Shown piece by piece: positions 8,049 to 18,031 of a stretch of DNA of 64,000 nt. Numbering within the stretch: position 1 is the stretch's first letter; each line of letters opens with the position of its first letter. The stretch comes from CAAFZY01 sp964410325 (GTDB lineage: Bacteria; Pseudomonadota; Alphaproteobacteria; RF32; CAG-239): assembly GCA_964410325.1 (NCBI GenBank), contig CAYPFN010000005.1, forward strand, positions 1 to 64,000, read 5' to 3'. Both the position numbers and the translations under genes were made by a program. The notes beneath the pieces are model-generated. The model did no database searches. It saw nothing but the letters and a program-made list of their open reading frames with translations, and was not told the DNA's origin.

Positions 8049-11000
8049 TTATTCAGCAACTTTTAATTCGGCCATATGTTCTAACAATTGGCGTTTTTCT
8101 TTAACATTTTCCTGCGCTTTATTCAAAAGCGTTTCATAACGTTCCGGATTGGCTTTATGAACAATCTGGAAACGCGTTTCATTAGACATATAATCAGCCA
8201 AAGGTTTGGTTGGCGCTTTAGAATCCAGCATCAAAGGAGCTTTACCTTCTTTGACATTTTCTGGATTATAGCGATACAACGGCCAAGAACCGCTTTCTAC
8301 AGCATTTCTTTGATGTTCAACCCCTTCTGCCAAGTTAAACCCTTGGGCAATGCAGTGCGAATAAGCAATAACAATCGACGGACCGTCGTAAGCTTCCGCT
8401 TCATTCAAGGCCTTAATCAACTGCATATCATTAGCCCCAAAAGAAACCTGAGCCACATAAACATTGCCGTAAGACATCGCAATCAAGCCCAAATCTTTTT
8501 TCGGCAAAGCCTTTCCGGCTGTTGCAAATTTGGCAGATGCGCCCATCGGCGTAGCCTTCGACTGCTGACCACCGGTATTAGAATAAACCCCGGTATCCAT
8601 AACCAGAATATTAATATTCTTACCAGAAGCAATTGCGTGATCCAAACCGCCGAACCCAATATCATAAGCCCAGCCGTCGCCACCTAAAATCCAAACGGAT
8701 TTTTTAATCAGATAATCAGCCAAATCATTTAAATGCTTAGCCTCTTTGCCAGAGATTCCGGAAAGTTTGGCGCGCAATTCTTTGACATTATCACGCTGAG
8801 CATCAATTTCGGCATCGTTGGTTTGCGGATTATTCAGGATTTTATCAGTCAAATCCACACCGATTTTATCTTTCAAGCCTTCCAGTAAAGTTTTGGCAAA
8901 GGCCGTCTGCTGATCGATTGAGAAACGCATGCCCAAGCCAAACTCGGCATTATCTTCAAACAAAGAGTTTGCCCAAGCCGGACCATGGCCTTTTTCATCT
9001 TTGGCATAAGGCGTGGTCGGTAGGTTTCCAGAATAAATTGAAGAACAGCCCGTCGCGTTAGCAATAACCATGCGGTCGCCAAACAACTGCGTCAGTAATT
9101 TAACATATGGTGTTTCACCACAACCAGCGCAAGCTCCTGAATATTCAAACAAAGGCTGAATAAGCTGCGTTGTTTTCGGCAAGTTTTTAACCACTTCCGT
9201 TCTTTTGACATACGGCAGCTTTTCAAAGAATTTCCAGTTTGCCTTCTGCGCCTCGAGCTGATTTTCGATATGATCCATATTAATGGCTTTTCTTGACGCA
9301 TCAGCCTTATTCTTTGCTGGGCAGACGGAAACGCAAATACCACAACCAGTGCAATCTTCTGGAGAAATCTGCAGAATGAATTTCTTACCAGCAAATTCTT
9401 TACCCTTATAATCTGATGATTTTAAAGTTGCCGGAGCACCCTGCAGCTCATCATTAGAAGCTACTTTCATACGGATAACGCCGTGCGGACAAACCAAAGA
9501 ACACTTGCCACACTGGATACAGGTGTCCGGATCCCAAACCGGAACTTCAGTAGCAATGCAACGTTTTTCATACTGCGTCGTGCCTGTCGGCCAGGTGCCA
9601 TCAACCACTTCGGCAAAAGCTGAAACCGGTAGCTGGTCACCACGATCGGCAATGATTTCACCGGTCAGTTTTTTAACAAATTCCGGAGCATCGGCCGGAA
9701 CAGGAGCCTGACGATGGAATTTGGAAGTAACACTTGCCGGATATTCCACTTTATGCAGATGTTCCAAAGAAGCATCAACTGCTTCAAAATTTTTCTGCAC
9801 GATAGCATCGCCTTTTTTGCTGTAAGTTTTCTTAATTGCCGCCTTAATTTGTGAAATTGCTTCATCTTTCGGCAGAATGTTTGAAATTGCAAAGAAACAA
9901 GTCTGCATAACCGTATTGATGCGTTGTCCCATGCCGGTTGCGCGGGCAACTTCAATAGCGTTAATCGTATAAAACTGCAGTTTCTTGGCAATAATTTCTT
10001 CCTGAACTTCTATCGGCAGATGATCCCAGATTTCATTTTCTGCATATGGCGCATTCAGCAAAAACGTTGCCCCTGGTTTAGCAATTTTCAAAATATCGAC
10101 TTTATTCATAAACGGAAATTGATGACAGGCCACAAAATCCGCCTTATTAATAAGATAAGCCGATTTAATCGGATTATCTGAAAAACGCAGGTGTGAAGTT
10201 GTCATGGAACCAGATTTGCGAGAGTCATACACAAAATAGCCCTGACCATATTTGCCGGCATCTTCAGCGATAATCTTAATTGAGTTTTTATTGGCACCGA
10301 CCGTACCGTCTGCACCCAAACCATAGAACACAGCGCGCACAACGTCTTTCGGCTCCGTATCAATTGCATCGTCAAACGGTAAAGATGTTTTGCTAACATC
10401 ATCCGTAATACCGACAGAAAATCCGTTAATCGGATTAGCAGACAGGCCATTGTCAAATACCGCTTTGACCATACCCGGCGTAAACTCTTTGGAAGACAAG
10501 CCGTAACGGCCACCGACAATCTTCGGCATTGAGCCGAGTTTGCCATTGGCATAAGCCTGGCTCAAAGTGGCAACAACATCCAGATAAAGTGGCTCGCCGG
10601 TAGAACCTGATTCTTTAGTGCGATCCAGAACCGAAACCACTTTAACACTTTTTGGCAATGCTTTTAAGAAAGATTCTTCCGGGAAAGGACGATACAGATG
10701 AACTTTCATCACGCCAAACTTGCCACCGTTGGCATTCAAATAAGCAATAGTTTCTTCAACCGTTTCAGCACCGGAACCCATAATCACGATAACTTCTTCG
10801 GCATCTGTCGCACCGACATAATCAACCACATGATATTGACGACCGGTAATTTTGGCAAATTTATCCATTTCCTCGGCAACGATACCTTCAACCTTTTTAT
10901 AATACGGGTTAGCAGCCTCCCGACCCTGGAAAAAGACATCCGGATTTTGCGCCGTACCGCGGATAACCGGTTTTTCAGGACGCAGTGCGTGTTTGGCATT

Positions 11001-11609
11001 GAAAGAATAATCAACGCCTTCAAGCATTGCCCGTAAATCATCGTCAGACAAAAGCTTAATTTTTTTGATTTCATGAGATGTTCTGAACCCATCAAAGAAA
11101 TGCATAAACGGCACACGCGAACGCAAAGTTGACGTTTGTGCAATAGCAGCCATATCATGAGCTTCCTGAACTGAGTTCGAACAAAGCATGGCAAAACCGG
11201 TCTGACGGCAGCCCATTACATCGGAATGGTCACCGAAGATTGATAAGGCATGATAAGCCAAAGAACGGGCAGCGACATGCATCACAAACGGCGACAGTTC
11301 ACCAGCGATTTTATACATATTCGGAATCATCAACAGCAAACCCTGAGAAGCCGTAAAAGTAGTAGTCAAAGCACCAGCCTGGATAGAACCATGGCAGGCA
11401 CCGGCAGCACCGGCTTCAGACTGCATTTCCTGAACTTCTGGCACAATGCCCCACAGATTTTTCTGTTTGGCTGCCGACCATGCATCAGCCCATTCGCCCA
11501 TCGGTGAAGACGGGGTAATCGGATAAATGACACAGACCTCGTTCATGCGGTGGGCAACAGAAGCTGCGGCTTCGTTACCGTCCATCATTTTCATTTTTAC
11601 ATCTGACAT
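8049..11609 (-). CDS. nifJ: Pyruvate:ferredoxin (flavodoxin) oxidoreductase
   Basis: A single-chain enzyme of 1186 residues, the usual length for NifJ/PFOR. It oxidises pyruvate with CoA to acetyl-CoA and CO2 and reduces ferredoxin or flavodoxin. Domains in order: pyrimidine-binding domain with PITPSSPMGEWAD, domain II, a two-cluster ferredoxin insert with CIQCGKCSLVCPHG and CTGCGICVSVCP, and the C-terminal thiamine-diphosphate domain with ACAGCGETPYVKL, GGDGWAYDIGFGGLDH and SNTGGQQSKATPMGA. AAGGA lies 7 nt before the ATG. It is monocistronic. Its presence implies anaerobic or microaerobic pyruvate metabolism. Confidence 0.98.
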   Translation of the reverse strand: MSDVKMKMMDGNEAAASVAHRMNEVCVIYPITPSSPMGEWADAWSAAKQKNLWGIVPEVQEMQSEAGAAGACHGSIQAGALTTTFTASQGLLLMIPNMYKIAGELSPFVMHVAARSLAYHALSIFGDHSDVMGCRQTGFAMLCSNSVQEAHDMAAIAQTSTLRSRVPFMHFFDGFRTSHEIKKIKLLSDDDLRAMLEGVDYSFNAKHALRPEKPVIRGTAQNPDVFFQGREAANPYYKKVEGIVAEEMDKFAKITGRQYHVVDYVGATDAEEVIVIMGSGAETVEETIAYLNANGGKFGVMKVHLYRPFPEESFLKALPKSVKVVSVLDRTKESGSTGEPLYLDVVATLSQAYANGKLGSMPKIVGGRYGLSSKEFTPGMVKAVFDNGLSANPINGFSVGITDDVSKTSLPFDDAIDTEPKDVVRAVFYGLGADGTVGANKNSIKIIAEDAGKYGQGYFVYDSRKSGSMTTSHLRFSDNPIKSAYLINKADFVACHQFPFMNKVDILKIAKPGATFLLNAPYAENEIWDHLPIEVQEEIIAKKLQFYTINAIEVARATGMGQRINTVMQTCFFAISNILPKDEAISQIKAAIKKTYSKKGDAIVQKNFEAVDASLEHLHKVEYPASVTSKFHRQAPVPADAPEFVKKLTGEIIADRGDQLPVSAFAEVVDGTWPTGTTQYEKRCIATEVPVWDPDTCIQCGKCSLVCPHGVIRMKVASNDELQGAPATLKSSDYKGKEFAGKKFILQISPEDCTGCGICVSVCPAKNKADASRKAINMDHIENQLEAQKANWKFFEKLPYVKRTEVVKNLPKTTQLIQPLFEYSGACAGCGETPYVKLLTQLFGDRMVIANATGCSSIYSGNLPTTPYAKDEKGHGPAWANSLFEDNAEFGLGMRFSIDQQTAFAKTLLEGLKDKIGVDLTDKILNNPQTNDAEIDAQRDNVKELRAKLSGISGKEAKHLNDLADYLIKKSVWILGGDGWAYDIGFGGLDHAIASGKNINILVMDTGVYSNTGGQQSKATPMGASAKFATAGKALPKKDLGLIAMSYGNVYVAQVSFGANDMQLIKALNEAEAYDGPSIVIAYSHCIAQGFNLAEGVEHQRNAVESGSWPLYRYNPENVKEGKAPLMLDSKAPTKPLADYMSNETRFQIVHKANPERYETLLNKAQENVKEKRQLLEHMAELKVAE

Positions 11610-11868
11610 TTAAGCATCCTTAAAAATTTTAAGTTACACAAATAAAAAAAGTCCTGCAGATGAGACGGTTTAACGCCTGATCTTCCGGCCTTTCTGGTTT
11701 AGAAATTAAATTCTGCGTGTTTGATAGCATATTATGCGGAAATTGCAAGTTTTTTTTGACTTTTTTCAAAGGATTTTAGCATATTCGTCCAGTCTAAATT
11801 TTTATGATTGACAAAATTTGCCACAGAGTATAACGTGTTGGTAATAAATATTATTAATTATATCAATT

Positions 11869-12405
11869 ATGAAGCTAAAAGAATATTACCAAAACAGAAA
11901 CAGTTTCTGTAACATCTTCACGGATGCAGAACTGAAACAAGACATTTCCAACTTACTTGGAATTTCCGTATTCGTTGAAAATCCGGCTTTAAAATCAATT
12001 AAAGAGAAAAAACAAATTCTAATCGAAAATCATGACAAAATCCTGGGATTTGCATACTATTTGCTAGACTATCAGGGCATTCATGATCAAGTTTTTGAAA
12101 GTCAAATCGAATTGTTCCAAATATTTGCCGGAATGATTTTTCTGAAGAGAATTCCATTTGCAGACGCAGAACACCGTCTGCTGGAAATCAGCCAGAAATA
12201 TGAATTGGCAACTGTATATCCAGAAAAAGAAAATGTAGCCAATTTCATTCTTGGCAACATTGAAAAATTCAGCCAGGATGAATTAAAACAAATCTGCCAC
12301 AAGATTGAAAAAGCTTCAGTCGTTGAGTTTCTGGGAGAAGAATCCGTGCAGATTCTATACAAAATTTGCCGTTCGAAAACCAGCTGGTTGAGCAAATTTT
12401 TCTAA
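11869..12405 (+). CDS. Conserved-looking hypothetical protein
   Basis: 178 residues, soluble, mostly predicted helical, no signal peptide and no motif recognised. It runs from ATG 11869 without a strong SD to a stop just before a good terminator, and its codon use resembles its neighbours, which supports a real gene. It lies divergent from nifJ (259-nt gap) and convergent with thyA. Function unknown. Confidence 0.65.
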   Translation: MKLKEYYQNRNSFCNIFTDAELKQDISNLLGISVFVENPALKSIKEKKQILIENHDKILGFAYYLLDYQGIHDQVFESQIELFQIFAGMIFLKRIPFADAEHRLLEISQKYELATVYPEKENVANFILGNIEKFSQDELKQICHKIEKASVVEFLGEESVQILYKICRSKTSWLSKFF

Positions 12406-12420
12406 ACCAGCACTCTACAA

Positions 12421-12449
12421 AAAACCCCGCTTTTCAAGCCGGGGTTTTT
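12421..12449. terminator. Bidirectional intrinsic terminator
   Basis: Stem aaaaccccg / cggggtttt with T-run on either strand, between the hypothetical gene and thyA, which converge. Confidence 0.85.
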
Positions 12450-12465
12450 CCTTGGAACGAAATGC

Positions 12466-13251
12466 CTAAACAGCCACTTTGCCTTTCAAAACACCATAAC
12501 TTTCATAACTTTCAAGCGTAAAATCTTCATATTTAAAGTCATTAATGTTTTTCACATCAGGATTAATTTTCATCTTCGGTAGCGGCAAAGGTGTACGGCT
12601 TAACTGTTCCCGCACCTGCTCAAAATGGTTGTGATAAATATGTGTATCACCCAAAGTATGCACAAACTCACCCAATTTCAAACCGCAGACCTGAGCAATC
12701 ATCATCGTCAACAAGGCATACGAGGCTATATTAAACGGCACGCCCAAAAACATATCGCAAGAACGCTGATATAACATACATGAAAGCCTATCTCCAGAAA
12801 CATAAAACTGAAACATCATATGGCACGGTGGCAGTTTCATTTCATTAATTTTACTAACATTCCATGCAGAAACAATCATCCGCCGATCATTGGGATTTTT
12901 CTTTAACGTTTCAATCACATTGGCCAGCTGATCAATTCCCTCGCCGTTCCAATTGCGCCATTGCGAACCATAAACCGGACCAAGATTGCCGTTCTCATCA
13001 GCCCATTCATTCCAAATGCGCACGCCATTATCTTGCAGATACTTAACATTTGTATCCCCTTTAATAAACCATAAAAGTTCATAAATAATACTTTTAAGAT
13101 GAACTTTTTTAGTTGTTAGCAACGGAAAACCATCATTTAAATCAAAACGCATTTGCCGGCCGAAAACCGAACGCGTTCCAACCCCGGTGCGATCCATTTT
13201 ATCCACGCCGTTTTCCATAACATCGCGCAGTAAATCAAGATATTGCTTCAT
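12466..13251 (-). CDS. thyA: Thymidylate synthase
   Basis: 261 residues, close to the 264 of E. coli ThyA. It converts dUMP and methylene-tetrahydrofolate to dTMP and dihydrofolate. The catalytic Cys is in LPPCHMMFQFYV, the phosphate-binding arginines are in NDRRMIVSAWNV and QRSCDMFLGVPFNIASYALL, and the C-terminal region is complete. It overlaps the upstream folA by 4 nt (ATGA), so the two are translationally coupled and the dihydrofolate is recycled by the partner. Confidence 0.98.
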   Translation of the reverse strand: MKQYLDLLRDVMENGVDKMDRTGVGTRSVFGRQMRFDLNDGFPLLTTKKVHLKSIIYELLWFIKGDTNVKYLQDNGVRIWNEWADENGNLGPVYGSQWRNWNGEGIDQLANVIETLKKNPNDRRMIVSAWNVSKINEMKLPPCHMMFQFYVSGDRLSCMLYQRSCDMFLGVPFNIASYALLTMMIAQVCGLKLGEFVHTLGDTHIYHNHFEQVREQLSRTPLPLPKMKINPDVKNINDFKYEDFTLESYESYGVLKGKVAV

Positions 13252-13829
13252 TTGTTTTCTCCCGTGTTTTCAATTGCTTTAAAGATATGTTTTAGAATAG
13301 CGCAGTCTATAAAATCGCCTTTTTTGAGCCACACCGAAGTAACAACCATGTCTTCCTCATAATCTTTTGATATTTTCTGATATTTTTTATGCATTATTTC
13401 AACACACGGCGTTATATCAATTTTCGGACCGTCAAGCGCCGGATTGATTTCACCTTGATAAACGCAATCTACTACAATATCTGGCCGTAGTTTATCCGAT
13501 GCGTTCATAAATGTTTTGTATATACTGGCGCCACCAGCCAAATAAAACGTACCACTCCGAGCCTTAAACTCATTAACATCCGTAATTACAAAATGATTTT
13601 GTTCATCAGAAACTTCATAATCCGGATTAAAGCTCAAAACATAAATTTTACGGTTCGGCAGTGTCCGATTAGGAAAACTTTCATAGGTCTTTTCCCCGGC
13701 AATCAGATTTTGCCCTTCGGTCAAACGGCGGAAACGTTTAAAATCAGAAGATATATGCCACGGAATATTCGCGCCTACTCCTATAATATTATCATCTTTA
13801 TGGCGGCACCAAACCGCAATAATCGTCAT
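13248..13829 (-). CDS. folA: Dihydrofolate reductase
   Basis: 193 residues, longer than the usual 160-170 because of extensions in the second half. It reduces dihydrofolate with NADPH. Typical segments: IIAVWCRHKDDNIIGVGANIPWHISSDFKRF has the Trp/substrate region, NLIAGEKTYESFP and YVLSFNP the NADPH region, and FYLAGGASIYKTFM the conserved GG element. AAGGAG lies 6 nt before the ATG. First gene of a two-gene folA-thyA operon. Confidence 0.95.
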   Translation of the reverse strand: MTIIAVWCRHKDDNIIGVGANIPWHISSDFKRFRRLTEGQNLIAGEKTYESFPNRTLPNRKIYVLSFNPDYEVSDEQNHFVITDVNEFKARSGTFYLAGGASIYKTFMNASDKLRPDIVVDCVYQGEINPALDGPKIDITPCVEIMHKKYQKISKDYEEDMVVTSVWLKKGDFIDCAILKHIFKAIENTGENK

Positions 13830-14008
13830 AACGATCTCCTTCCCTAACTACTGTCTGTAAGCATAACAGCCAGACGTAAAATTTCAAACGCTTTTAAACT
13901 TATATACAAGCCGGATAAATAAACCGGAAAACACCTTTACATATTAAGACTTATTTTAATATTTAGGATTATTCTAAACAGAAATTAACTCAAATCAGGA
14001 AAACAAAT

Positions 14009-15055
14009 ATGTTTCTATTTTTTCAAGGGATTGAAATTCCCGTGCTTATTCGAGCCGGAGCGGCATTTTTTACGGCTTTGATTTTATCTCTAGCTTTCGG
14101 CAACAGCGTCATATCTTTTTTGCGATGCCGCCAGCATCACGGCCAACCAATCCGCACGGATGGACCACAAAACCATTTAACTACCAAACAAGGCACGCCG
14201 ACTATGGGCGGCTTGCTAATTTTGGCTGCGACAATAACCTCCATAGTTTTATTTGCCAACATCCGTTACCATTTTATTTGGGTCTGCCTTTTGGTTTTGC
14301 TGGCCTATGGTGCAACCGGATTTATTGACGACTATATCAAAGTCACCAAAGAAACACCTAACGCCTTAACGGCCAAAGCCAAGCTCTTTATTCAGTTTAT
14401 AACCGCCGTTGTCGCCGTAACAATCATTACCGCTGCAACCCCGAATGCCTCGGATACAATTCTGTCCGTACCGTATTTTAAGACTGTTTTTAACCTTTCT
14501 TGGTTATACATTCCTTTTGCCGTCATTGTCATATCCGGCGCTTCAAACGGCGTAAACTTAAGTGACGGTTTGGACGGCTTGGCTGCCGGACTGCTTATCC
14601 TAGCTTTTTCGTTCTTTGCTGTTATTGCATTTATTGTCGGAACGCCACTGGCGAAAAACTTTTCTTTTATCTACATTCCGCGCAGTGATGAAATTTCCGT
14701 CGTTTGCGCCGCCGTTGTTGGCGCCTGTTTAGGCTTTTTACGGTTTAACGCTCCTAAAGCCAAAGTATTTATGGGAGATACTGGTTCTCTCGCTTTGGGC
14801 GCTTTGCTCGGCACAATCGCGGTAATCGTCAAACAAGAAATTTTGCTTGCCATTGCCGGTGGATTATTTGTTATTGAAACACTTTCCGTCATTATACAGG
14901 TTTTCTGGTACAAAAAAACCGGCAGGCGTTTTTTTAAAATGGCTCCCATTCATCACCACTTCGAACAACTCGGCTGGAAAGAAACAACCGTAGTCGCCCG
15001 TTTTTGGCTAACAGGTTTCATTTTTGCTGTCATTGCTCTGGCTTCACTGATTTAA
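14009..15055 (+). CDS. mraY: Phospho-N-acetylmuramoyl-pentapeptide transferase
   Basis: 348-residue polytopic membrane enzyme that makes lipid I from UDP-MurNAc-pentapeptide and undecaprenyl phosphate. Family motifs: GTPTMGG, ATGFIDDYIKVTK (catalytic Asp pair), NLSDGLDGLAAG, FMGDTGSLALG, and the C-terminal PIHHHFE. It heads a reduced dcw cluster; the usual upstream genes (ftsI, murE, murF) are absent and folA lies divergently instead. The next gene is ftsW, not murD. Confidence 0.97.
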   Translation: MFLFFQGIEIPVLIRAGAAFFTALILSLAFGNSVISFLRCRQHHGQPIRTDGPQNHLTTKQGTPTMGGLLILAATITSIVLFANIRYHFIWVCLLVLLAYGATGFIDDYIKVTKETPNALTAKAKLFIQFITAVVAVTIITAATPNASDTILSVPYFKTVFNLSWLYIPFAVIVISGASNGVNLSDGLDGLAAGLLILAFSFFAVIAFIVGTPLAKNFSFIYIPRSDEISVVCAAVVGACLGFLRFNAPKAKVFMGDTGSLALGALLGTIAVIVKQEILLAIAGGLFVIETLSVIIQVFWYKKTGRRFFKMAPIHHHFEQLGWKETTVVARFWLTGFIFAVIALASLI

Positions 15056-15077
15056 CTTCGGAAAGGAGAAAAACACC

Positions 15078-16211
15078 GTGTTTGCATTTTCAAGATTAAG
15101 CCGTAGCCGCATGGCAAATTGGTGGTGGACTGTTGATAAGGTTACTTTGAGCTTAACGCTGGTCTTGATTTTCATCGGTGTTTTTTTGGTTTTTTCGGCT
15201 AGTCCTTCTGTTGCTCGACGGATTGGTTTCGGCGACTATCATTTCATCAAACGTCAGCTTGTATTTATCATTATTGCGTTATTTATCATCTTTTTCCTCT
15301 CCCTCCAGCGCCTTAAAACAATCCGTCGGATTGCAATTATCGGTTATGTTATCACACTGGTATTAATGTTGTTGACGCTTTTCTCTGGTTATGAAACCAA
15401 AGGCGCCTCTCGTTGGATAAGGCTTTTCGGCTTTTCTCTACAGCCTTCCGAATTTATCAAACCAACCTTTGTGGTTGTATCAGCCTGGCTATTGGACGGC
15501 AGTAAAAAATTTGAAGATTTTCCAGGCGGGCTACTTTCCGCCAGTTTATTTGTCTTAACCGCTGGCATGCTGCTCCTGCAGCCTGATGTCGGAATGACAA
15601 TTATTGTTTCATGTATTTGGGGGTTTCAATTATTTTTAGCTGGCCTGCCGATAGCCCTGGTCGCTGTTTTAGGCTTGGTCGCCATTGCCGGCTTAATTGG
15701 CGTTTATTTTACTTTTGAGCATGTCCATAATCGGATTCAACAGTTTTTAGCCTCAGGCGATAATATCGGCTACCAGGTGCGGAAATCTCTGGAAGCTTTT
15801 GCCAATGGCAACCTTTTGGGACGAGGCCCTGGCGAAGGCAGCGTAAAACTTAATTTGCCAGATGCGCATACCGATTTTATATTTTCCGTTGCCGGCGAGG
15901 AATTTGGAATTTGGCTGTGTTTAATTTTAATTATATTATTCAGCATTATCGTTATCCGTTCCCTGATACTATCTTTAAAAGATAATAACCTGTTTATTGT
16001 GTATGCATCTGCTGGTTTGGCGGCGTCCATAGGGTTGCAAAGCATTACTAACATGGCTTCATCACTGCATCTGATGCCGACCACAGGAGTGACCTTACCT
16101 TTTATTTCATACGGCGGATCATCTTTATTCGCTTCAGCGATAACTATTGGCATGCTTCTAGCCATAACTCGTAAAAACTCTTCAGCCGAAGACAAAGACG
16201 GACCTTTTTAA
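15078..16211 (+). CDS. ftsW: Lipid II polymerase / division protein FtsW
   Basis: 377-residue SEDS-family membrane protein with about ten transmembrane helices. It polymerises lipid II glycans at the septum together with FtsI. Conserved stretches are KGASRWIRLFGFSLQPSEFIKP and GRGPGEG...LPDAHTDFIFSVAGEE, and the C-terminal PFISYGGSS. AAAGGAG upstream; a GTG start at 15078 is used by the ORF, with 22 nt after mraY. murG and murC, which normally follow, are missing here. Confidence 0.96.
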   Translation: MFAFSRLSRSRMANWWWTVDKVTLSLTLVLIFIGVFLVFSASPSVARRIGFGDYHFIKRQLVFIIIALFIIFFLSLQRLKTIRRIAIIGYVITLVLMLLTLFSGYETKGASRWIRLFGFSLQPSEFIKPTFVVVSAWLLDGSKKFEDFPGGLLSASLFVLTAGMLLLQPDVGMTIIVSCIWGFQLFLAGLPIALVAVLGLVAIAGLIGVYFTFEHVHNRIQQFLASGDNIGYQVRKSLEAFANGNLLGRGPGEGSVKLNLPDAHTDFIFSVAGEEFGIWLCLILIILFSIIVIRSLILSLKDNNLFIVYASAGLAASIGLQSITNMASSLHLMPTTGVTLPFISYGGSSLFASAITIGMLLAITRKNSSAEDKDGPF

Positions 16212-16229
16212 AAAAGAAAGGAAAAACAC

Positions 16230-17150
16230 ATGTTTGACAACTTATTCAAAAAAACTCTGATAGATATGCTTCCTGAAGTTCGCGGAAAATATTTTAAAAA
16301 TGTTCCTTTAAATAAGCATACTTGGTTCGGCGTCGGCGGTCCGGCGGAAGTAATGTTCATTCCTGAAGATCTCGACGATTTATGCCATTTTCTAATAAGG
16401 CGTCCTTATAACGTTCCCGTCTGCCTTATCGGTGGCGGCTCAAACCTATTGGTGCGCGACGGGGGAATTCCGGGAGTAGTTATCAAACTTGACAGCCCCT
16501 ATTTCCGACAAATTAAAATCAACCAAGATTCCATCACCTGTTTTGCCGGACTAAAAAACATTGAATTAAAGAAAACATTATTGACCGAAGAAATAGGTGG
16601 CTTAGAATTCTTGTGCTCCATTCCGGGATGCATCGGCGGTTCAATCAAAACCAATGCCGGATGTTTCGGCAAATGCCTTAAAGATGTTTTAGTTAGTGCC
16701 GTAATTGTAGACGGTACTGGCGGAGTCAAAGAAATCATCCCCGACGATCTACAGCTCTCCTATCGTAACAGTTTATTTCCCGATGACTGGATAATCGTTT
16801 CCATTACTTTAAAAACGGAAAAAAGCTCGCGGGAAAATATTAATAAAATTTTGGAAGAACAAAAAGAATATCGTATAAAACACCAACCATATAATGAAAA
16901 AACTGCTGGATCTACTTTTAAAAATCCGGAAGGGTTAAAAGCTTGGGAACTCATAAAAAAATCAGGCTGTGCAAATTTACACATCGGCGGAGCCAAAGTT
17001 TCCGAAAAACATTGCAACTTCTTAATCAATACCGGCAAGGCTACGGCGGCTGATATTGAAACTTTAGGCGACACAATCGTCCAAAAAGTAAAAGAACACA
17101 CTTCCATTACTTTGGAATGGGAGGTCAAAAAAATAGGAATTAACAAGTAA
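16230..17150 (+). CDS. murB: UDP-N-acetylenolpyruvoylglucosamine reductase
   Basis: 306-residue cytosolic FAD enzyme that reduces UDP-enolpyruvyl-GlcNAc to UDP-MurNAc with NADPH. FAD-binding region IGGGSNLLVRDGGIPG, second FAD segment SIPGCIGGSIKTNAGCFG, catalytic Ser in YRNSLF, and the AGSTFKNPEG substrate element are all present. Located 18 nt after ftsW and 2 nt before ftsQ, hence one transcript. No ddl gene follows, unlike the usual alphaproteobacterial order. Confidence 0.97.
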   Translation: MFDNLFKKTLIDMLPEVRGKYFKNVPLNKHTWFGVGGPAEVMFIPEDLDDLCHFLIRRPYNVPVCLIGGGSNLLVRDGGIPGVVIKLDSPYFRQIKINQDSITCFAGLKNIELKKTLLTEEIGGLEFLCSIPGCIGGSIKTNAGCFGKCLKDVLVSAVIVDGTGGVKEIIPDDLQLSYRNSLFPDDWIIVSITLKTEKSSRENINKILEEQKEYRIKHQPYNEKTAGSTFKNPEGLKAWELIKKSGCANLHIGGAKVSEKHCNFLINTGKATAADIETLGDTIVQKVKEHTSITLEWEVKKIGINK

Positions 17151-17152
17151 AA

Positions 17153-18007
17153 ATGTTATCGTTTTTTTTAAAAAAATTCTCCCAAAAGAAACGCGAAAAA
17201 CCCTTTCAGGGAAAGAATCGCATTTTTCTGCCTGTCGAAATTCCTTACCGCATATTGGGAAATATACTTATCTTGGGAGTTATCGCTTCCATCTGTGCCA
17301 TTTTAATTACCATCAGGGATGATCTTATCAATAAAAAAGTCGAAAGTCTCCTGAACGATTTTTATACTTTTTCCTTACATCACGGTTGGGCCATAGATGA
17401 TATTTTAATCCAAGGGCGGGATAAAACCTCTCTTCAGGATTTGCAAAATAAAATAAACATGAGCAGAAACCATAATATTTTGCAGGTAGATTTACGTGAA
17501 CTTAAAAACGCTTTAGAAGAACTTCCCTGGGTTAAAAGCGCAGAAATCCGTCGCCACTTTTTCCCTAACATACTGCAAATTCGTCTTCATGAAAAAGAAA
17601 TTATTGCTTTATGGCAATACGGCAACAAATTTTATCCTGTCGATACAACCGGTAGTCTGATTGATGTGGCATACACGCCAGATAAGCCAGCTTTAATTAT
17701 CGTCGGTCGGAATGCGCCGAAAAAAATCAATGATTTATTAAAAATAACCTCGGTAAATTCCGAACTGCATCAACGGATAAAAGCCGCTATTTTATATGCA
17801 GGGAGGCGTTGGGATATCGTATTTGATGACATTGAAAACGGCATTACCGTCAAACTTCCGGAAAAAGATATTGAACAAGCTTGGGAAAAATTTGCAAAAA
17901 TAAATACCAGGCACGGACTTCTTAAGCGTAAATTAACCATCATAGATTTACGATACGATAATAAAATAAGTGTAACCGTAGACAATTCGGATCTTCCCGA
18001 AAAATAA
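17153..18007 (+). CDS. ftsQ: Cell-division protein FtsQ
   Basis: 284 residues. A cytoplasmic N-terminal tail rich in Lys/Arg is followed by one transmembrane helix (about residues 35-55), a POTRA domain (with INMSRNHNILQVDLRELKN and LPWVKSAEIRRHFFPNILQI) and the FtsQ beta domain. It links early and late divisome proteins in the periplasm. It sits between murB and ftsA as in the canonical cluster. Confidence 0.92.
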   Translation: MLSFFLKKFSQKKREKPFQGKNRIFLPVEIPYRILGNILILGVIASICAILITIRDDLINKKVESLLNDFYTFSLHHGWAIDDILIQGRDKTSLQDLQNKINMSRNHNILQVDLRELKNALEELPWVKSAEIRRHFFPNILQIRLHEKEIIALWQYGNKFYPVDTTGSLIDVAYTPDKPALIIVGRNAPKKINDLLKITSVNSELHQRIKAAILYAGRRWDIVFDDIENGITVKLPEKDIEQAWEKFAKINTRHGLLKRKLTIIDLRYDNKISVTVDNSDLPEK

Positions 18008-18031
18008 AATTTTTCTGGACAGGAGAACAAA

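Noticed and set aside
8088..11507. Long opposite-strand frames inside nifJ
   Set aside because: They are antisense shadows of a strongly conserved gene.
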